NCBI GenBank assembly: GCA_947304185.1
Contig: CAMZAM010000020.1
Location: 1 to 36,287 of the forward strand
Direction: 5' to 3'
Source of the DNA: an uncultured Bacteroidales bacterium
GTDB lineage: Bacteria > Bacteroidota > Bacteroidia > Bacteroidales > F082
DNA: 36,287 nucleotides
Made by a program: the position numbers and the translations under genes. This document shows positions 16,712 through 26,542 of the stretch, in pieces; the first letter of the stretch is position 1; every line of letters starts with the position of its first letter. The notes beneath the pieces were generated by a model. It ran no database searches and was not told the origin of the DNA. It was given only the letters and a program-made list of their open reading frames with translations.

Positions 16712-18457
16712 ATGGACAACGTTTCTCCTGAGATTCTAACAAAGGCAAAGTCTTGGTTATCAGACCAATACGATGAGGAAACCAGAAAAAAAGTTCAAAA
16801 TCTCATCGACAACGACCCTAACGAACTGACTGAAAGTTTCTACCGCATTCTGGAATTCGGAACAGGCGGTTTGAGAGGCATCATGGGTGTAGGAACCAAC
16901 CGCATGAACATTTACACCGTGGCAATGGCGACACAAGGTCTCGCAAACTACATCAAGATGAAGTTTGCCGACATGAAACGCCCACAGATAGCGATAGCTT
17001 ACGACTGCCGTAACAACAGCAAGGAGTTTGCGCAGATCACCGCCGACGTGATGACAGCCAACGGCATTAAAGTGTTCTTATTCAGCGCCTTACGTCCTAC
17101 TCCAGAACTTTCGTTCGCCATACGCGAGCTGCAATGTCAGTCGGGTGTTGTGGTGACAGCCTCGCACAACCCTAAGGAGTACAACGGCTACAAGGTGTAC
17201 TGGGAAGACGGCGGTCAGATCGTGGCGCCTCACGACAAGAACATCATCGCCGAAGTGCAGAAAATCACCGATATCTCAATGGTGAAACGCAAGAGAAACG
17301 CTAAACTCATCGAGATGCTCGACGACAGTTTCGACGAGATTTATCTCAACAAAGTGATGAGTCTCTCTCTGTCACCGAAACTCATCAAGAAGCATAAAAA
17401 CCTGTCGTTTGTCTACACTCCAATCCACGGAACAGGCGGCCAGGTGATGCCGAAGCTCTTTGCCAAGGCTGGCTTCAAAAACTTCTATCCTGTTGAAGAA
17501 CAGATGGTTACCGACGGCAACTTCCCTACCGTGGTGTCGCCTAACCCTGAAGAGAAAGCCGCTATGACCATGGCTATCGAGAAGGCTAAGGCCATGAAAG
17601 CCGACATCGTGCTCGCCACCGACCCTGACGCCGACCGCGTAGGTCTCGCAGTGCGCGACGATAAAGGCGATTTCATGCTGCTCAACGGCAACCAGACAGC
17701 CTCCATCCTCACATATTACATCCTGACACGTTGGGAGGAACTCGGCAGACTCACAGGCAAGGAGTTTATCGTTAAGACCATAGTAACCAGCGACTTACTG
17801 CTTAATATCGCAAATAAATTCAACGTCAAGACTTACGACGTGCTCACTGGATTTAAGTATATAGCCGATAAGATCCTCAACAAACCTGAGGAGAAGTTCA
17901 TCTGCGGCGGTGAAGAGAGCTACGGCTTTCTCGTCGGCGACTTCGTGCGCGACAAAGACGCCATTATCACATGCTTCATGCTCGCAGAAGCCACGTCATG
18001 GGCTGCAGAACAAGGTAAGACGCTATATCAGCTCCTGAAGGAGATATACAAGGAATTCGGCGTATACCGCGAGAAACTCGTCTCCTTGACCAAGAAAGGC
18101 ATCAGCGGCATCGAAGAGATCAAACAGATGATGTTCGACCTCCGTAACAACCCGCCGAAGAACCTGCTGGGCTCAAGGGTTTCGGAGATTCGCGACTACA
18201 AGCTCGGCGTGAGCAAAGACCTTAACTTCGGCGTCGATACAATCATCAACCTGCCGAAATCTGATGTGCTTCAGTTCTTCACCGAAGACGGTATAAAAGT
18301 CAGTGTAAGACCTTCAGGCACAGAGCCTAAGATCAAGTTCTACTTCAGTATGAACGAGCCTTTGGGAAACATCGGCGAACTCAGCGGAGTTGAACAGGAA
18401 CTCGACGAGAACCTCGAGCAACTCGCTAAGGTGTTTACAGAGCCAAAAGAAGAATAG
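16712..18457 (+). CDS. Phosphoglucomutase/phosphomannomutase family enzyme
   Basis: The 581-residue alpha-D-phosphohexomutase interconverts hexose 1- and 6-phosphates. The catalytic serine loop is TASHNPKEYNGYK (Ser near 151), the metal loop TDPDADRVG, the sugar-binding loop GGEESYGF and the phosphate loop RPSGTEPKIKFY, all in family order. Length fits the long PgcA-like branch found in Bacteroidetes and Firmicutes rather than the 450-residue PMM branch. It is cytosolic and feeds glycan precursor and glycogen pathways. It is co-directional with the DUF3078 gene 11 bp upstream. The stop is 5 bp from that of the converging TPR lipoprotein. Confidence 0.96.
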   Translation: MDNVSPEILTKAKSWLSDQYDEETRKKVQNLIDNDPNELTESFYRILEFGTGGLRGIMGVGTNRMNIYTVAMATQGLANYIKMKFADMKRPQIAIAYDCRNNSKEFAQITADVMTANGIKVFLFSALRPTPELSFAIRELQCQSGVVVTASHNPKEYNGYKVYWEDGGQIVAPHDKNIIAEVQKITDISMVKRKRNAKLIEMLDDSFDEIYLNKVMSLSLSPKLIKKHKNLSFVYTPIHGTGGQVMPKLFAKAGFKNFYPVEEQMVTDGNFPTVVSPNPEEKAAMTMAIEKAKAMKADIVLATDPDADRVGLAVRDDKGDFMLLNGNQTASILTYYILTRWEELGRLTGKEFIVKTIVTSDLLLNIANKFNVKTYDVLTGFKYIADKILNKPEEKFICGGEESYGFLVGDFVRDKDAIITCFMLAEATSWAAEQGKTLYQLLKEIYKEFGVYREKLVSLTKKGISGIEEIKQMMFDLRNNPPKNLLGSRVSEIRDYKLGVSKDLNFGVDTIINLPKSDVLQFFTEDGIKVSVRPSGTEPKIKFYFSMNEPLGNIGELSGVEQELDENLEQLAKVFTEPKEE

Positions 18458-18462
18458 CCGAG

Positions 18463-19455
18463 CTAGTCTCCTATTCTATGCAAAGCATCTATCGCCAGCT
18501 GATAATTAGGATTATCCCTTAAAATCTGGAGGTAGATGCTTCTTGCTTGTGTGTAGTTTCCTTTCTGTTCGTAAGCCACGCCTTTGTTCAACAAAGCGTC
18601 AATAGACTTCGGATTGACCTCCAAGGCCTTGTCGAACTCCTCGATAGCTGCGTCGTATTCCAACAGATAAACCAGGTTAACATATCCTTTATTGAACAAA
18701 ATCTGATAGCTTCCAGGCATTCTGACATCCAAAGTGTCGTAGATCTCCAGCGCTTTCTCTGGATTGCCGTTATCTTGGAGATACATCGCCAAATCGTAGT
18801 ATGAGACCCAGTTTTCAGGTTCCATCTGAATAGCAAGATTATAGAAATCTACAGCCATAGGATTACGCTGTGCTGCGTAGATATTGGCAATCTGATGCAC
18901 CGGCTCGATGAAGCTGTCATCCTGGCTCCTTGCTTTCATAAACTGCTTGAGCGCCTGCACCGTATCGTTTTTCGACATGTTGATGACACCGCGCAGATAA
19001 TACGCTTGCGGGTTTATGCTATTGAGTTCCAATGCTTTATCGAGATAAGCATTAGCCAGCTGCGTGTTACCTTGCAGGAAACTCATCTCTGCCAGTTTCA
19101 CCACCGGACGAGAGTCCATAGGTGCTATCTCCGTCGCCTTGTTCAGCGTCAGCAGGATGTTGTCCTGATCGCCTAAAGCATAATAGATATCAGCTAAAAC
19201 CAGCAAGGCTTCGACGTTCTTGCCATCGAGCGACAACGCACTGTTGATGTCACGAATCGCCATGCCTATCTGCTCATTGGCGAGATACCATCTGGCACGG
19301 TTGATGTAGCCGTCGACATCCAAAGCGGCCGTCATACCTTCGTCGACTATTGCAACCTGTTGATTCTCTTGAGGTTTCTTACTATTATCGTCACTACATT
19401 GGGTGCAGCTTGTAAGCATCAAAGCACAAGCCAAAACCAGAAAAACTTTCTTCAT
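18463..19455 (-). CDS. TPR-repeat lipoprotein
   Basis: The 330-residue protein has a lipoprotein signal with lipobox LTSC (Cys17), then a low-complexity polar stretch and about seven tetratricopeptide repeats (for example ALLVLADIYYALGDQDNILLT, ALLNKGVAYEQKGNYTQA). It should be anchored at a periplasm-facing membrane and act as a protein-interaction scaffold; the partner is unknown. It lies 21 bp downstream of recA on the same strand and probably shares its transcript. Confidence 0.9.
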   Translation of the reverse strand: MKKVFLVLACALMLTSCTQCSDDNSKKPQENQQVAIVDEGMTAALDVDGYINRARWYLANEQIGMAIRDINSALSLDGKNVEALLVLADIYYALGDQDNILLTLNKATEIAPMDSRPVVKLAEMSFLQGNTQLANAYLDKALELNSINPQAYYLRGVINMSKNDTVQALKQFMKARSQDDSFIEPVHQIANIYAAQRNPMAVDFYNLAIQMEPENWVSYYDLAMYLQDNGNPEKALEIYDTLDVRMPGSYQILFNKGYVNLVYLLEYDAAIEEFDKALEVNPKSIDALLNKGVAYEQKGNYTQARSIYLQILRDNPNYQLAIDALHRIGD

Positions 19456-19476
19456 TAGTCCTTGATATTCAATATA

Positions 19477-20511
19477 TTAAAGGTCTTGATCTGTCTCTTT
19501 CAGAGCTTCTGTGATCTTCTGTGTCAGCTCATCGCTCAGTTCAGGGTTCTCTTCAAGCAGCTTCTTCAGAGCATCCCTACCCTGTCCGAGTTTTGTCTCG
19601 TTATAGCTGAACCATGATCCGCTCTTCTTGATGATTCCGAGTTCCACGCCTATATCGATGATTTCGCCAACCTTCGAGATTCCCTCGCCGTAAAGGATGT
19701 CGAACTCAGCCTTTCTGAACGGAGGAGCCACTTTGTTCTTCACCACCTTGACTTTCACGCGGTTACCCATGATGTTCTCACCGTCTTTGATCTGACTCAC
19801 CTTACGGATGTCGAGACGCACGGAGCTATAGAATTTCAAGGCGTTTCCGCCAGTTGTTGTCTCCGGGTTGCCAAACATGATACCGATCTTCTCACGCAGC
19901 TGGTTGATGAAGATACACACCGTCGAAGTCTTGCTGATCGAAGCTGTCAGCTTACGCATTGCCTGCGACATCAGTCGGGCCTGTAAGCCCATCTTGCTGT
20001 CACCCATCTCGCCTTCTATCTCGCTCTTTGGCGTTAACGCAGCCACCGAGTCAATCACGATGACGTCGATGGCACCCGAACGGATGAGGTTCTCTGCGAT
20101 TTCAAGGGCCTGCTCGCCGTTATCCGGCTGCGAGACAAGTAAATTGTCTATGTCAACGCCGAGCTTCTTCGCGTAAAAACGGTCGAACGCATGCTCCGCG
20201 TCGATGAAAGCGCCTATACCGCCCTGTTTCTGGGCCTCGGCGATGACATGTAACGCCAAAGTGGTCTTACCTGAACTCTCAGGTCCAAACACCTCAATAA
20301 TTCTTCCACGCGGCATTCCACCGATGCCCAAAGCATAGTCCAAACCTATCGAACCCGTTGATATTGCATCTATCTTCTCCTGTTTATGATCTCCAAGGCG
20401 CATGATGCTGCCTTTTCCGAATGATTTCTCAATGTTTCCCATTGTGGCTTCCAAAGCCTTCATTTTCTCCTGTCTCACTTTCTCGACATCTTCCTCGATA
20501 TTCTTTGCCAT
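19477..20511 (-). CDS. recA: Recombinase RecA
   Basis: The 344-residue protein polymerises on single-stranded DNA with ATP to drive strand exchange and to trigger the SOS-type response. Walker A GPESSGKT is at residues 76-83; [13 protein letters not shown] is Walker [10 protein letters not shown] and [16 protein letters not shown] are loop 2 and the following strand. Length and order are canonical, with no intein. A TATATTTG -7 box with TTG 19 bp before it (20611-20637) gives a leader of about 95 nt. The TPR lipoprotein follows in the same operon. Confidence 0.99.
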   Translation of the reverse strand: MAKNIEEDVEKVRQEKMKALEATMGNIEKSFGKGSIMRLGDHKQEKIDAISTGSIGLDYALGIGGMPRGRIIEVFGPESSGKTTLALHVIAEAQKQGGIGAFIDAEHAFDRFYAKKLGVDIDNLLVSQPDNGEQALEIAENLIRSGAIDVIVIDSVAALTPKSEIEGEMGDSKMGLQARLMSQAMRKLTASISKTSTVCIFINQLREKIGIMFGNPETTTGGNALKFYSSVRLDIRKVSQIKDGENIMGNRVKVKVVKNKVAPPFRKAEFDILYGEGISKVGEIIDIGVELGIIKKSGSWFSYNETKLGQGRDALKKLLEENPELSDELTQKITEALKETDQDL

Positions 20512-20610
20512 TTTCTAAGTAGTTTTAAATCAATAATTTAACAATAATTTTATACCATTTTCTTTTGTCAGGATCTGATTTTGACGAGTTTTTAATCAAA
20601 CCTAACGCTA

Positions 20611-20637
20611 CAAATATAAGCAAAAATTTTTAATCAA
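20611..20637 (-). promoter_or_regulatory. recA promoter
   Basis: On the minus strand TTGAT is followed, 19 bp from the first T, by TATATTTG. The same TTG-to-TA distance recurs at 34251-34277, which supports both. Confidence 0.6.
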
Positions 20638-20649
20638 CAAATTTTTTTG

Positions 20650-21294
20650 CTATTTTTTTTGATAAAAATCACAAATTTCTTTGATGCCGCATTCGTCGCA
20701 TTTCGGCTTGCGCGCCAAGCACACATATCGGCCGTGTAATATCAGCCAATGATGCGCTTTCGACAGTAATTTCTGGGGAATATGAGCCACCAGCTGTTTC
20801 TCTGTGTCGAACGGAGTCTTCGCATTCTTACTCAGCCCTATCCTCGCCGAAACCCTGAAAACATGAGTGTCGACAGGCATAGCAGGCTTGTCGAAAGCCA
20901 CCGCCATCACCACATTAGCCGTCTTACGTCCCACCCCCGGCAACTTCTGCAAATCATCAAGATTATCAGGCACAACACCATCAAAATCAGCCATCAAGCC
21001 TTTCGCCATCCCAATCAGATTCTTGGCTTTGTTATTCGGATACGAAATCGACTTAATCAATTGATACACTTCATCTTGCGTAGCCTCAGACAAGGTCTTG
21101 GCATCAGGGAAACGCTCGAAAAACGCCGGCGTAGTCATGTTCACCCTCTTGTCGGTACACTGCGCCGAGAGAATCACCGCCACAAGAAGCTGATACGGAT
21201 TCATAAACTTCAACTCCGACTCCGCCACAGGCATAGTACGCTCGAAATATTCTATGAAAGCATCATATTTCGCTTGAATATCAATCTTTTTCAT
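20650..21294 (-). CDS. nth: Endonuclease III
   Basis: The 214-residue bifunctional DNA glycosylase/AP lyase removes oxidised pyrimidines. The helix-hairpin-helix LPGVGRKTANVV carries the catalytic Lys124; the catalytic Asp142 lies in PVDTHVFRV. The 4Fe-4S cluster ligands are Cys192, Cys199, Cys202 and Cys208 in the C-x6-C-x2-C-x5-C spacing. Length is canonical. It precedes recA on the same strand, separated by a 138-bp gap that holds a recA promoter, so the two are probably independent transcripts. Confidence 0.97.
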   Translation of the reverse strand: MKKIDIQAKYDAFIEYFERTMPVAESELKFMNPYQLLVAVILSAQCTDKRVNMTTPAFFERFPDAKTLSEATQDEVYQLIKSISYPNNKAKNLIGMAKGLMADFDGVVPDNLDDLQKLPGVGRKTANVVMAVAFDKPAMPVDTHVFRVSARIGLSKNAKTPFDTEKQLVAHIPQKLLSKAHHWLILHGRYVCLARKPKCDECGIKEICDFYQKK

Positions 21295-21332
21295 TTTTTT
21301 AAATTTTCACAACAAAATTACAATTTTTTCGT

Positions 21333-21340
21333 TATTTTTG
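21333..21340 (+). promoter_or_regulatory. -7 box of the GNAT-lolD-TPR-cyuA operon
   Basis: TATTTTTG followed by CAG lies 27 bp before the ATG at 21368. It is the only promoter-like site seen before the four tightly spaced genes to 26537. Confidence 0.55.
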
Positions 21341-21367
21341 CAGATTATTTAAGGAAATTATTTTTTA

Positions 21368-22579
21368 ATGTCAGAATATACACTTCACGAGGTATCAACA
21401 AAGCGCGAAATCAAGCAATGGCTTGCATTTCCGTCAAAGTTGTATAAAAACGACGAGCATTACGTGCGTCCGCTCGACCATGAAGTTGAGAAGGTGTTCG
21501 ACCGTGAACAAAACAAGCTTTTCCGCCACGGCGACGCCACAAGGTATTTCCTTACTGACGAACACAACAAGATAGTAGGAAGAATAGCTGTTTTCTACGA
21601 CGAGAAGACCTCTAAAGTCTACGAAAACGAGGAAAACGGACAGAAGACCGGCGGCTGTGGCTTCTTCGACTGCATCAACGACCAGAAGGCTGCCAACATC
21701 CTCTTCGACACGGCTAAAAAATGGCTCGAAGAACGTGGCTTCGAAGCTATGGATGGCCCAATAAACTTTGGCGATCGCGACTATTTCTGGGGTTGTCTGG
21801 TGGATGGCTTCACCGACCCGATATATAACATGCCGTATAACTATCCTTACTACCGCGAACTCTTTGAAAACTACGGCTTTAAGGATTATTTCAAGCAGTT
21901 TACCTTCCGTCGTAACCTCACCCCTGGCGGCTTCGACCCTATCCTTCACGAGAAAGCGGCCCGCATCTACGAAAACCCCGACTATTCATTCGAGATCCTC
22001 GACCGCCGTCATATCGACCGCTACGCCGACGATTTCCTGACGATATACAACAAGGCATGGGGCTCGATACCAGGCACAGCAAAGCTCACACGACAACACG
22101 CGATAGCCTTGCTAAACAGCCTGAAACCCATCATCGACCCACGTCTGATGCATTTTGCCTACTACAAAGGCGAACCCGTCGGTTTCTTCCTCATGATGAT
22201 TGACCTCAACCAGATTTATAAAGGTCTGAACGGTAACGATAAGGGATTCAATAAGTTACGTATCATCTGGAGAGTCAAAATCGCAAGAATCTGCGACCGC
22301 GCCATATCACTCGTATTCGGAATAGTACCCGAACATCGGAAAAAAGGCCTCGAATCAGGTTTGGTATGCTCACTGGAAGCACAAGCAATAAAGAAGAAAT
22401 TCAAATATAAAGAGATTCAGCTCAACTGGATAGGCGACTTCAACCCTCCTATGCTGAAAATAGCTGAAAGAGCGGGCGCAAGCCTTTATAAGACACATAT
22501 CACATTCAGATATCTCTTCGACAGAAATAAGCCTTTTACAAGGGCTAAACTGCAATATAACGGTAAAAAAGAAGACTGA
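21368..22579 (+). CDS. GNAT-superfamily-like N-acyltransferase (YghO-like)
   Basis: The 403-residue cytosolic protein has an N-terminal part ([26 protein letters not shown], then the conserved [19 protein letters not shown] stretch) and a C-terminal GNAT-like fold ending with [21 protein letters not shown], where the N-P-x-M motif matches acyl-CoA-binding GNAT C-termini. No substrate can be assigned. The protein is widespread in Bacteroidetes. Its stop overlaps the lolD-like start as TGATG, so translation is coupled and the two may work together at the envelope; that is an inference from position. Confidence 0.75.
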   Translation: MSEYTLHEVSTKREIKQWLAFPSKLYKNDEHYVRPLDHEVEKVFDREQNKLFRHGDATRYFLTDEHNKIVGRIAVFYDEKTSKVYENEENGQKTGGCGFFDCINDQKAANILFDTAKKWLEERGFEAMDGPINFGDRDYFWGCLVDGFTDPIYNMPYNYPYYRELFENYGFKDYFKQFTFRRNLTPGGFDPILHEKAARIYENPDYSFEILDRRHIDRYADDFLTIYNKAWGSIPGTAKLTRQHAIALLNSLKPIIDPRLMHFAYYKGEPVGFFLMMIDLNQIYKGLNGNDKGFNKLRIIWRVKIARICDRAISLVFGIVPEHRKKGLESGLVCSLEAQAIKKKFKYKEIQLNWIGDFNPPMLKIAERAGASLYKTHITFRYLFDRNKPFTRAKLQYNGKKED

Positions 22580-23229
22580 TGATAGAAGCAAAAGGAATAT
22601 ACAAATCGTTTGGCAATGTCGATGTCATCAAAGGCATTGATATTCATATTGATAAGAGCGAGATAGTCACCATAGTCGGAGCCTCAGGCGCTGGCAAGTC
22701 GACCCTGCTCCAAATCATCGGAACGCTTGAAAAAGCTGATAAAGGCGAAGTCATCATCAACGGTCAGAACGTCAACACCCTCGGCCAGAAAAAACTCGCC
22801 GCCTTCCGTAATAAAAACATCGGATTTGTGTTCCAATTCCATCATCTCTTGCCAGAATTTACCGCTCTGGAGAATATCTGCATACCGGCTTTCATCGCTG
22901 GAGAAAGTAAAAGTAATACTTTAAGTAAAGCCACTCAATTACTTGAGTACCTTAATCTTACAGAAAGAGCAAATCACAAGCCATCGATGCTTTCAGGTGG
23001 CGAGCAACAACGTGTGGCAGTGGCCCGTGCTCTCATCAACAACCCGTCAGTGATCCTCGCCGACGAGCCGTCAGGAAACCTCGACTCGAAGAACGCGAGA
23101 GAGCTTCACGAGCTGTTTTTCAAGCTGAGAGAACAGACCGGACAGACATTCGTCATCGTCACCCACAACCAAGAGCTGGCTAAGATGGCCGACAGGACCT
23201 TAACCATCAAAGACGGTAAAATAGAATAG
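22579..23229 (+). CDS. lolD: LolD-like ABC transporter ATP-binding protein
   Basis: The 216-residue ATPase has Walker [11 protein letters not shown]-loop [18 protein letters not shown], signature LSGGEQQR, Walker [13 protein letters not shown] and a switch histidine in VTHNQE. The [10 protein letters not shown] text is typical of LolD, which powers lipoprotein release from the inner membrane with LolC/E. No LolC/E permease gene is adjacent, so a MacB-type or other partner cannot be excluded. It overlaps the preceding gene by 1 nt and lies 4 bp before the TPR gene. Confidence 0.88.
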   Translation: MIEAKGIYKSFGNVDVIKGIDIHIDKSEIVTIVGASGAGKSTLLQIIGTLEKADKGEVIINGQNVNTLGQKKLAAFRNKNIGFVFQFHHLLPEFTALENICIPAFIAGESKSNTLSKATQLLEYLNLTERANHKPSMLSGGEQQRVAVARALINNPSVILADEPSGNLDSKNARELHELFFKLREQTGQTFVIVTHNQELAKMADRTLTIKDGKIE

Positions 23230-23233
23230 AATT

Positions 23234-25261
23234 ATGCGAAATCTGACAAAATACATCTTCATAATATCGTTCGGATTACTTTGTTTTGCTCCGATTTACG
23301 TCAAGGCGCAGGACAACGCCCCTACCTTCCAACAGTTAGTGGCTTCGGGCGATAGAGAGTATTCTAAAAGCGAATATATCAAAGCCAAGACATATTATCA
23401 GGAAGCCCTGCGGATGAAGCCTAACGATGCTTCTACAAAAGGCAAACTCGACAAGACTCTTCAACGCATTCGCGAGGAAAATAAGAAAGAAGAGCAGTTT
23501 TTCGAGTATATCGACCGAGCCGACGGCTTCTATGCTGATAATGAACTTGAAAAAGCCCTTGCCGAATACAACAAAGCATTGAAAATCTTCCCGCAAGACG
23601 AGTACGCGCTGGGGAAAAAGGAAGAAATAAACACCATACTCAAAGATGAAAAAGACAAGCTGAACGATTTCAATGAGATGGTGGCCATTGCCGACAGATT
23701 TATAAAGGAAGAGAAATACGCCGAGGCAGTGATGCAATACGAATCGGCATTAAATCTCTATCCCAACAACTCTGCCGTCAAGGAAAAATACCAGGATGCT
23801 AAAAGCAAAAAGAGCGCCTACGACTTGAAAGTATCTGAGTTTGAACGACTTAAGTCGCAAGGACAGGAATTTGCTCTAAGAAAGAAATATGCCGAGGCTA
23901 TCGACGCTTATGAGCAGGCTTTGCAGATATTTCCGAATGAAACGGAGCTTTCAGGCACAATCAGCGAGCTTAGCACCAAGAAAGACATAGCCGAGCGTTA
24001 CGACACCAAAATCACTGAAGCCGACGCGTTTTACGAAGATCGTTCATATAACGAAGCTAAAGCTTCATATCAAGCGGCTTTGACAGTAATTCCTGACGAT
24101 TCCTACGCCTTAGGAATGATTGCACGTATCGACGAGATCGTCAACAGTCCGGAATACCTGAAGATCCAGAACGACAAAGCTAAACTCGACAGTAACTTCG
24201 CCAGTTTCATGGGTAAAGGCGAGACCGCCGAGGCTCAGAAAAACTACGAGCAGGCCCTCTCCTATTATGTCAAGGCATTGGAACTCAAGCCAAATAACGC
24301 TGAAGCGTTAGCTAAGAAACAGAATGCCGAGAACATGATTCTCTACGCCGAGCAACAGCGTAAGGAACAGGAACGTCTGGCGGCAGCCGAAGCCGAGAGA
24401 CAGCGTAAAGCTCAGATTCAAAACCTGATAAACACTGGTAATCAACAGATTACAGACAAGAAATATGCCGACGCGGAGAACACCTTCAACCAGGTTCTCG
24501 TCCTCGACCCCAACAACGCCACAGCGACCGAGAAACTCGGCGTGATAGCAGGTTTCTACGAGGAGATCCAACGTCAGAAAGTCGAAAATTACAACAACGC
24601 CATGGCTGAAGGACGTTATGCCATGGACAGCTGGAACTACGCCGAGGCTATCCGTCAATATAACATCGCATTAGCCAACAAACCGGGCGATGAGGCTGCT
24701 ACTCAACAACTTGCGCTGGCTCAGCAGAACGAAAACATTCGTCTGGCAGGCCTCCAGAACGAGTATAACGGCTACGTCACAAAGGGCGACGCGCAGCTAC
24801 AGACGAAAAACTACGACAAGGCCATCGAGTTCTACACTAAGGCTGTCAACATGAACACCGGGAACCCCTATCCTGCCAATAAAATCAGGGAGATCGGCGA
24901 GATGCTGGCCGCGAACAAACTCCTAGACCTCGTCACCGATGTCGTCACCATCAATTCAAGCGAGACGAAACGTTTCGACTTCGAGCCCGTCGACGCCTCG
25001 ACACGCCGCGGCAACTACCTGTTGATCAAAGGTAAAAACCTAGGCGAACGTCAGTTTATCATGTATATCTCTTACGGCAGCAAGAACGGCCGCAGCGGCG
25101 GCTTCACCGTCACAGTGCCTAAGAATCAAGATGTTAACGACTTCATCATCCGTATCGGGTCGCAATATAAATGGTTCAGCGAAGACAACACCTGGATCGA
25201 GATCCTGCCCGAAAACGGAAGCATAGAAATCAACTCAATGGAAATCACGAAAGGAAATTGA
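23234..25261 (+). CDS. Large secreted TPR protein with C-terminal beta domain
   Basis: The 675-residue protein has a signal peptide cut near VKAQD and about a dozen helical TPR or TPR-like repeats to residue 570, interrupted near residues 375-395 by a charged helix (QQRKEQERLAAAEAERQRKAQ). A C-terminal domain of about 100 residues follows (ETKRFDFEPVDAS, GNYLLIKGKNLGERQF, NTWIEILPENGSIEI) that looks like a beta-sandwich or carbohydrate-binding fold. It probably sits in the periplasm and binds a protein or glycan partner; the function is not established. It is flanked by lolD (4 bp) and the cyuA-like gene (1 bp) in one operon. Confidence 0.85.
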   Translation: MRNLTKYIFIISFGLLCFAPIYVKAQDNAPTFQQLVASGDREYSKSEYIKAKTYYQEALRMKPNDASTKGKLDKTLQRIREENKKEEQFFEYIDRADGFYADNELEKALAEYNKALKIFPQDEYALGKKEEINTILKDEKDKLNDFNEMVAIADRFIKEEKYAEAVMQYESALNLYPNNSAVKEKYQDAKSKKSAYDLKVSEFERLKSQGQEFALRKKYAEAIDAYEQALQIFPNETELSGTISELSTKKDIAERYDTKITEADAFYEDRSYNEAKASYQAALTVIPDDSYALGMIARIDEIVNSPEYLKIQNDKAKLDSNFASFMGKGETAEAQKNYEQALSYYVKALELKPNNAEALAKKQNAENMILYAEQQRKEQERLAAAEAERQRKAQIQNLINTGNQQITDKKYADAENTFNQVLVLDPNNATATEKLGVIAGFYEEIQRQKVENYNNAMAEGRYAMDSWNYAEAIRQYNIALANKPGDEAATQQLALAQQNENIRLAGLQNEYNGYVTKGDAQLQTKNYDKAIEFYTKAVNMNTGNPYPANKIREIGEMLAANKLLDLVTDVVTINSSETKRFDFEPVDASTRRGNYLLIKGKNLGERQFIMYISYGSKNGRSGGFTVTVPKNQDVNDFIIRIGSQYKWFSEDNTWIEILPENGSIEINSMEITKGN

Positions 25262-25262
25262 T

Positions 25263-26537
25263 ATGAATAAGTCCGATTCACGTTATCAATTGTATATCAA
25301 CATCTTAAAGGAAGAGTTAGTCCCCGCCATGGGCTGTACCGAGCCTATCTGTCTGGCCTACGCAGCTGCCAAAGCTCACCAAGTCTTGGGTGCGACACCC
25401 GACAGAGTGGAAGTCCTCGCCAGCGGCAACATCATCAAGAATGTGAAGAGCGTCATCGTGCCTAACACCAACGGAATGAAAGGCATCAAGGCTGCCGTGG
25501 CAGTAGGAATAGTGGCAGGAAACCCCGACAAAGCCCTTGAGGTGATTGCCAACGTGACACCGGAACAGAAGAAAAAGACTGAGGATTATCTAGCCTCCAC
25601 CCCTATCACAGTGAAACACATAACATGCCGCGACCAGCTGGATGTCACAGTTATAGCTTATAAAGGCGAGCATCATGCCGACGTGCGTATCTGCGGTTTC
25701 CATACCAACATCGTTTTCATCAAGAAAGACGACGAGGTGATCTTCAAGAGCGACACCATCAGCAAGCCGACGAAGGAACTCACCGACCGCAGCTGTCTCA
25801 GCATCGCAGGCATCGTCGATTTCGCGGATAGCGTTGATTTTAAAGACATTGAGGAAGTCATCGGACGACAGATCAAATACAACAAAGCCATCTCCGACGA
25901 GGGCTTGAAGAACAACTGGGGCGCCAATATCGGCAGCACCTTATTAAAATATTACGGCGACGACATCAAGGTGAAGGCCAAGGCACGCGCTGCCGCAGGC
26001 TCCGATGCGAGGATGAACGGCTGCGAACTGCCTGTCATCATCAACTCAGGCAGCGGCAACCAAGGGCTCACGGTGTCGATGCCAGTCATCGCCTACGCCG
26101 AAGAATACAACATCGACGACGACCGCCTCTATCGCGCCTTGGTTGTGTCAAACCTCACCGCGATCCACCAGAAGACTCGCATCGGGCGGCTCTCCGCCTA
26201 CTGCGGAGCCGTCAGCGCTGGATGCGCTGCAGCCTGCGGCATCGCCTATCTCCTCGGTGAAAGCCTCGACGTGATAGAACATACCCTCACCAATGCCGTG
26301 GTAACCGTTTCCGGTATCATCTGCGACGGCGCCAAAGCATCATGCGCCGCAAAGATCGCAGCATCAGTGGAATCAGGCATACTCGGATATTACATGTATA
26401 AAAACGGACAGCAGTTCGAAGCAGGCGACGGCATCGTTGGTTGCAACATCGAAGACACTATTAATAATGTGGGACTCGTCGGATCAGTCGGAATGAAAGA
26501 GACCGACACCGAGATCATCGACATTATGACGAAATAA
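25263..26537 (+). CDS. cyuA: L-cysteine desulfidase (CyuA/YhaM, UPF0597 family)
   Basis: The 424-residue protein matches the family that breaks cysteine to pyruvate, ammonia and sulfide with a 4Fe-4S cluster. Ligand candidates are Cys25 in MGCTEP and three later cysteines near residues 314, 353 and 360 (AYCGA and ICDGAKASC); their spacing parallels that of the characterised archaeal enzyme. GSGNQG is another family motif. The name serine dehydratase alpha-like is also used for this family. It ends a four-gene operon and begins 1 bp after the TPR stop. Its stop lies 5 bp from that of the converging RSH gene. Confidence 0.9.
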   Translation: MNKSDSRYQLYINILKEELVPAMGCTEPICLAYAAAKAHQVLGATPDRVEVLASGNIIKNVKSVIVPNTNGMKGIKAAVAVGIVAGNPDKALEVIANVTPEQKKKTEDYLASTPITVKHITCRDQLDVTVIAYKGEHHADVRICGFHTNIVFIKKDDEVIFKSDTISKPTKELTDRSCLSIAGIVDFADSVDFKDIEEVIGRQIKYNKAISDEGLKNNWGANIGSTLLKYYGDDIKVKAKARAAAGSDARMNGCELPVIINSGSGNQGLTVSMPVIAYAEEYNIDDDRLYRALVVSNLTAIHQKTRIGRLSAYCGAVSAGCAAACGIAYLLGESLDVIEHTLTNAVVTVSGIICDGAKASCAAKIAASVESGILGYYMYKNGQQFEAGDGIVGCNIEDTINNVGLVGSVGMKETDTEIIDIMTK

Positions 26538-26542
26538 AAGGG

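Noticed and set aside
22216..22591. Open frames antisense to the GNAT-like gene.
   Set aside because: They run opposite a well supported coding gene and show no features of their own.
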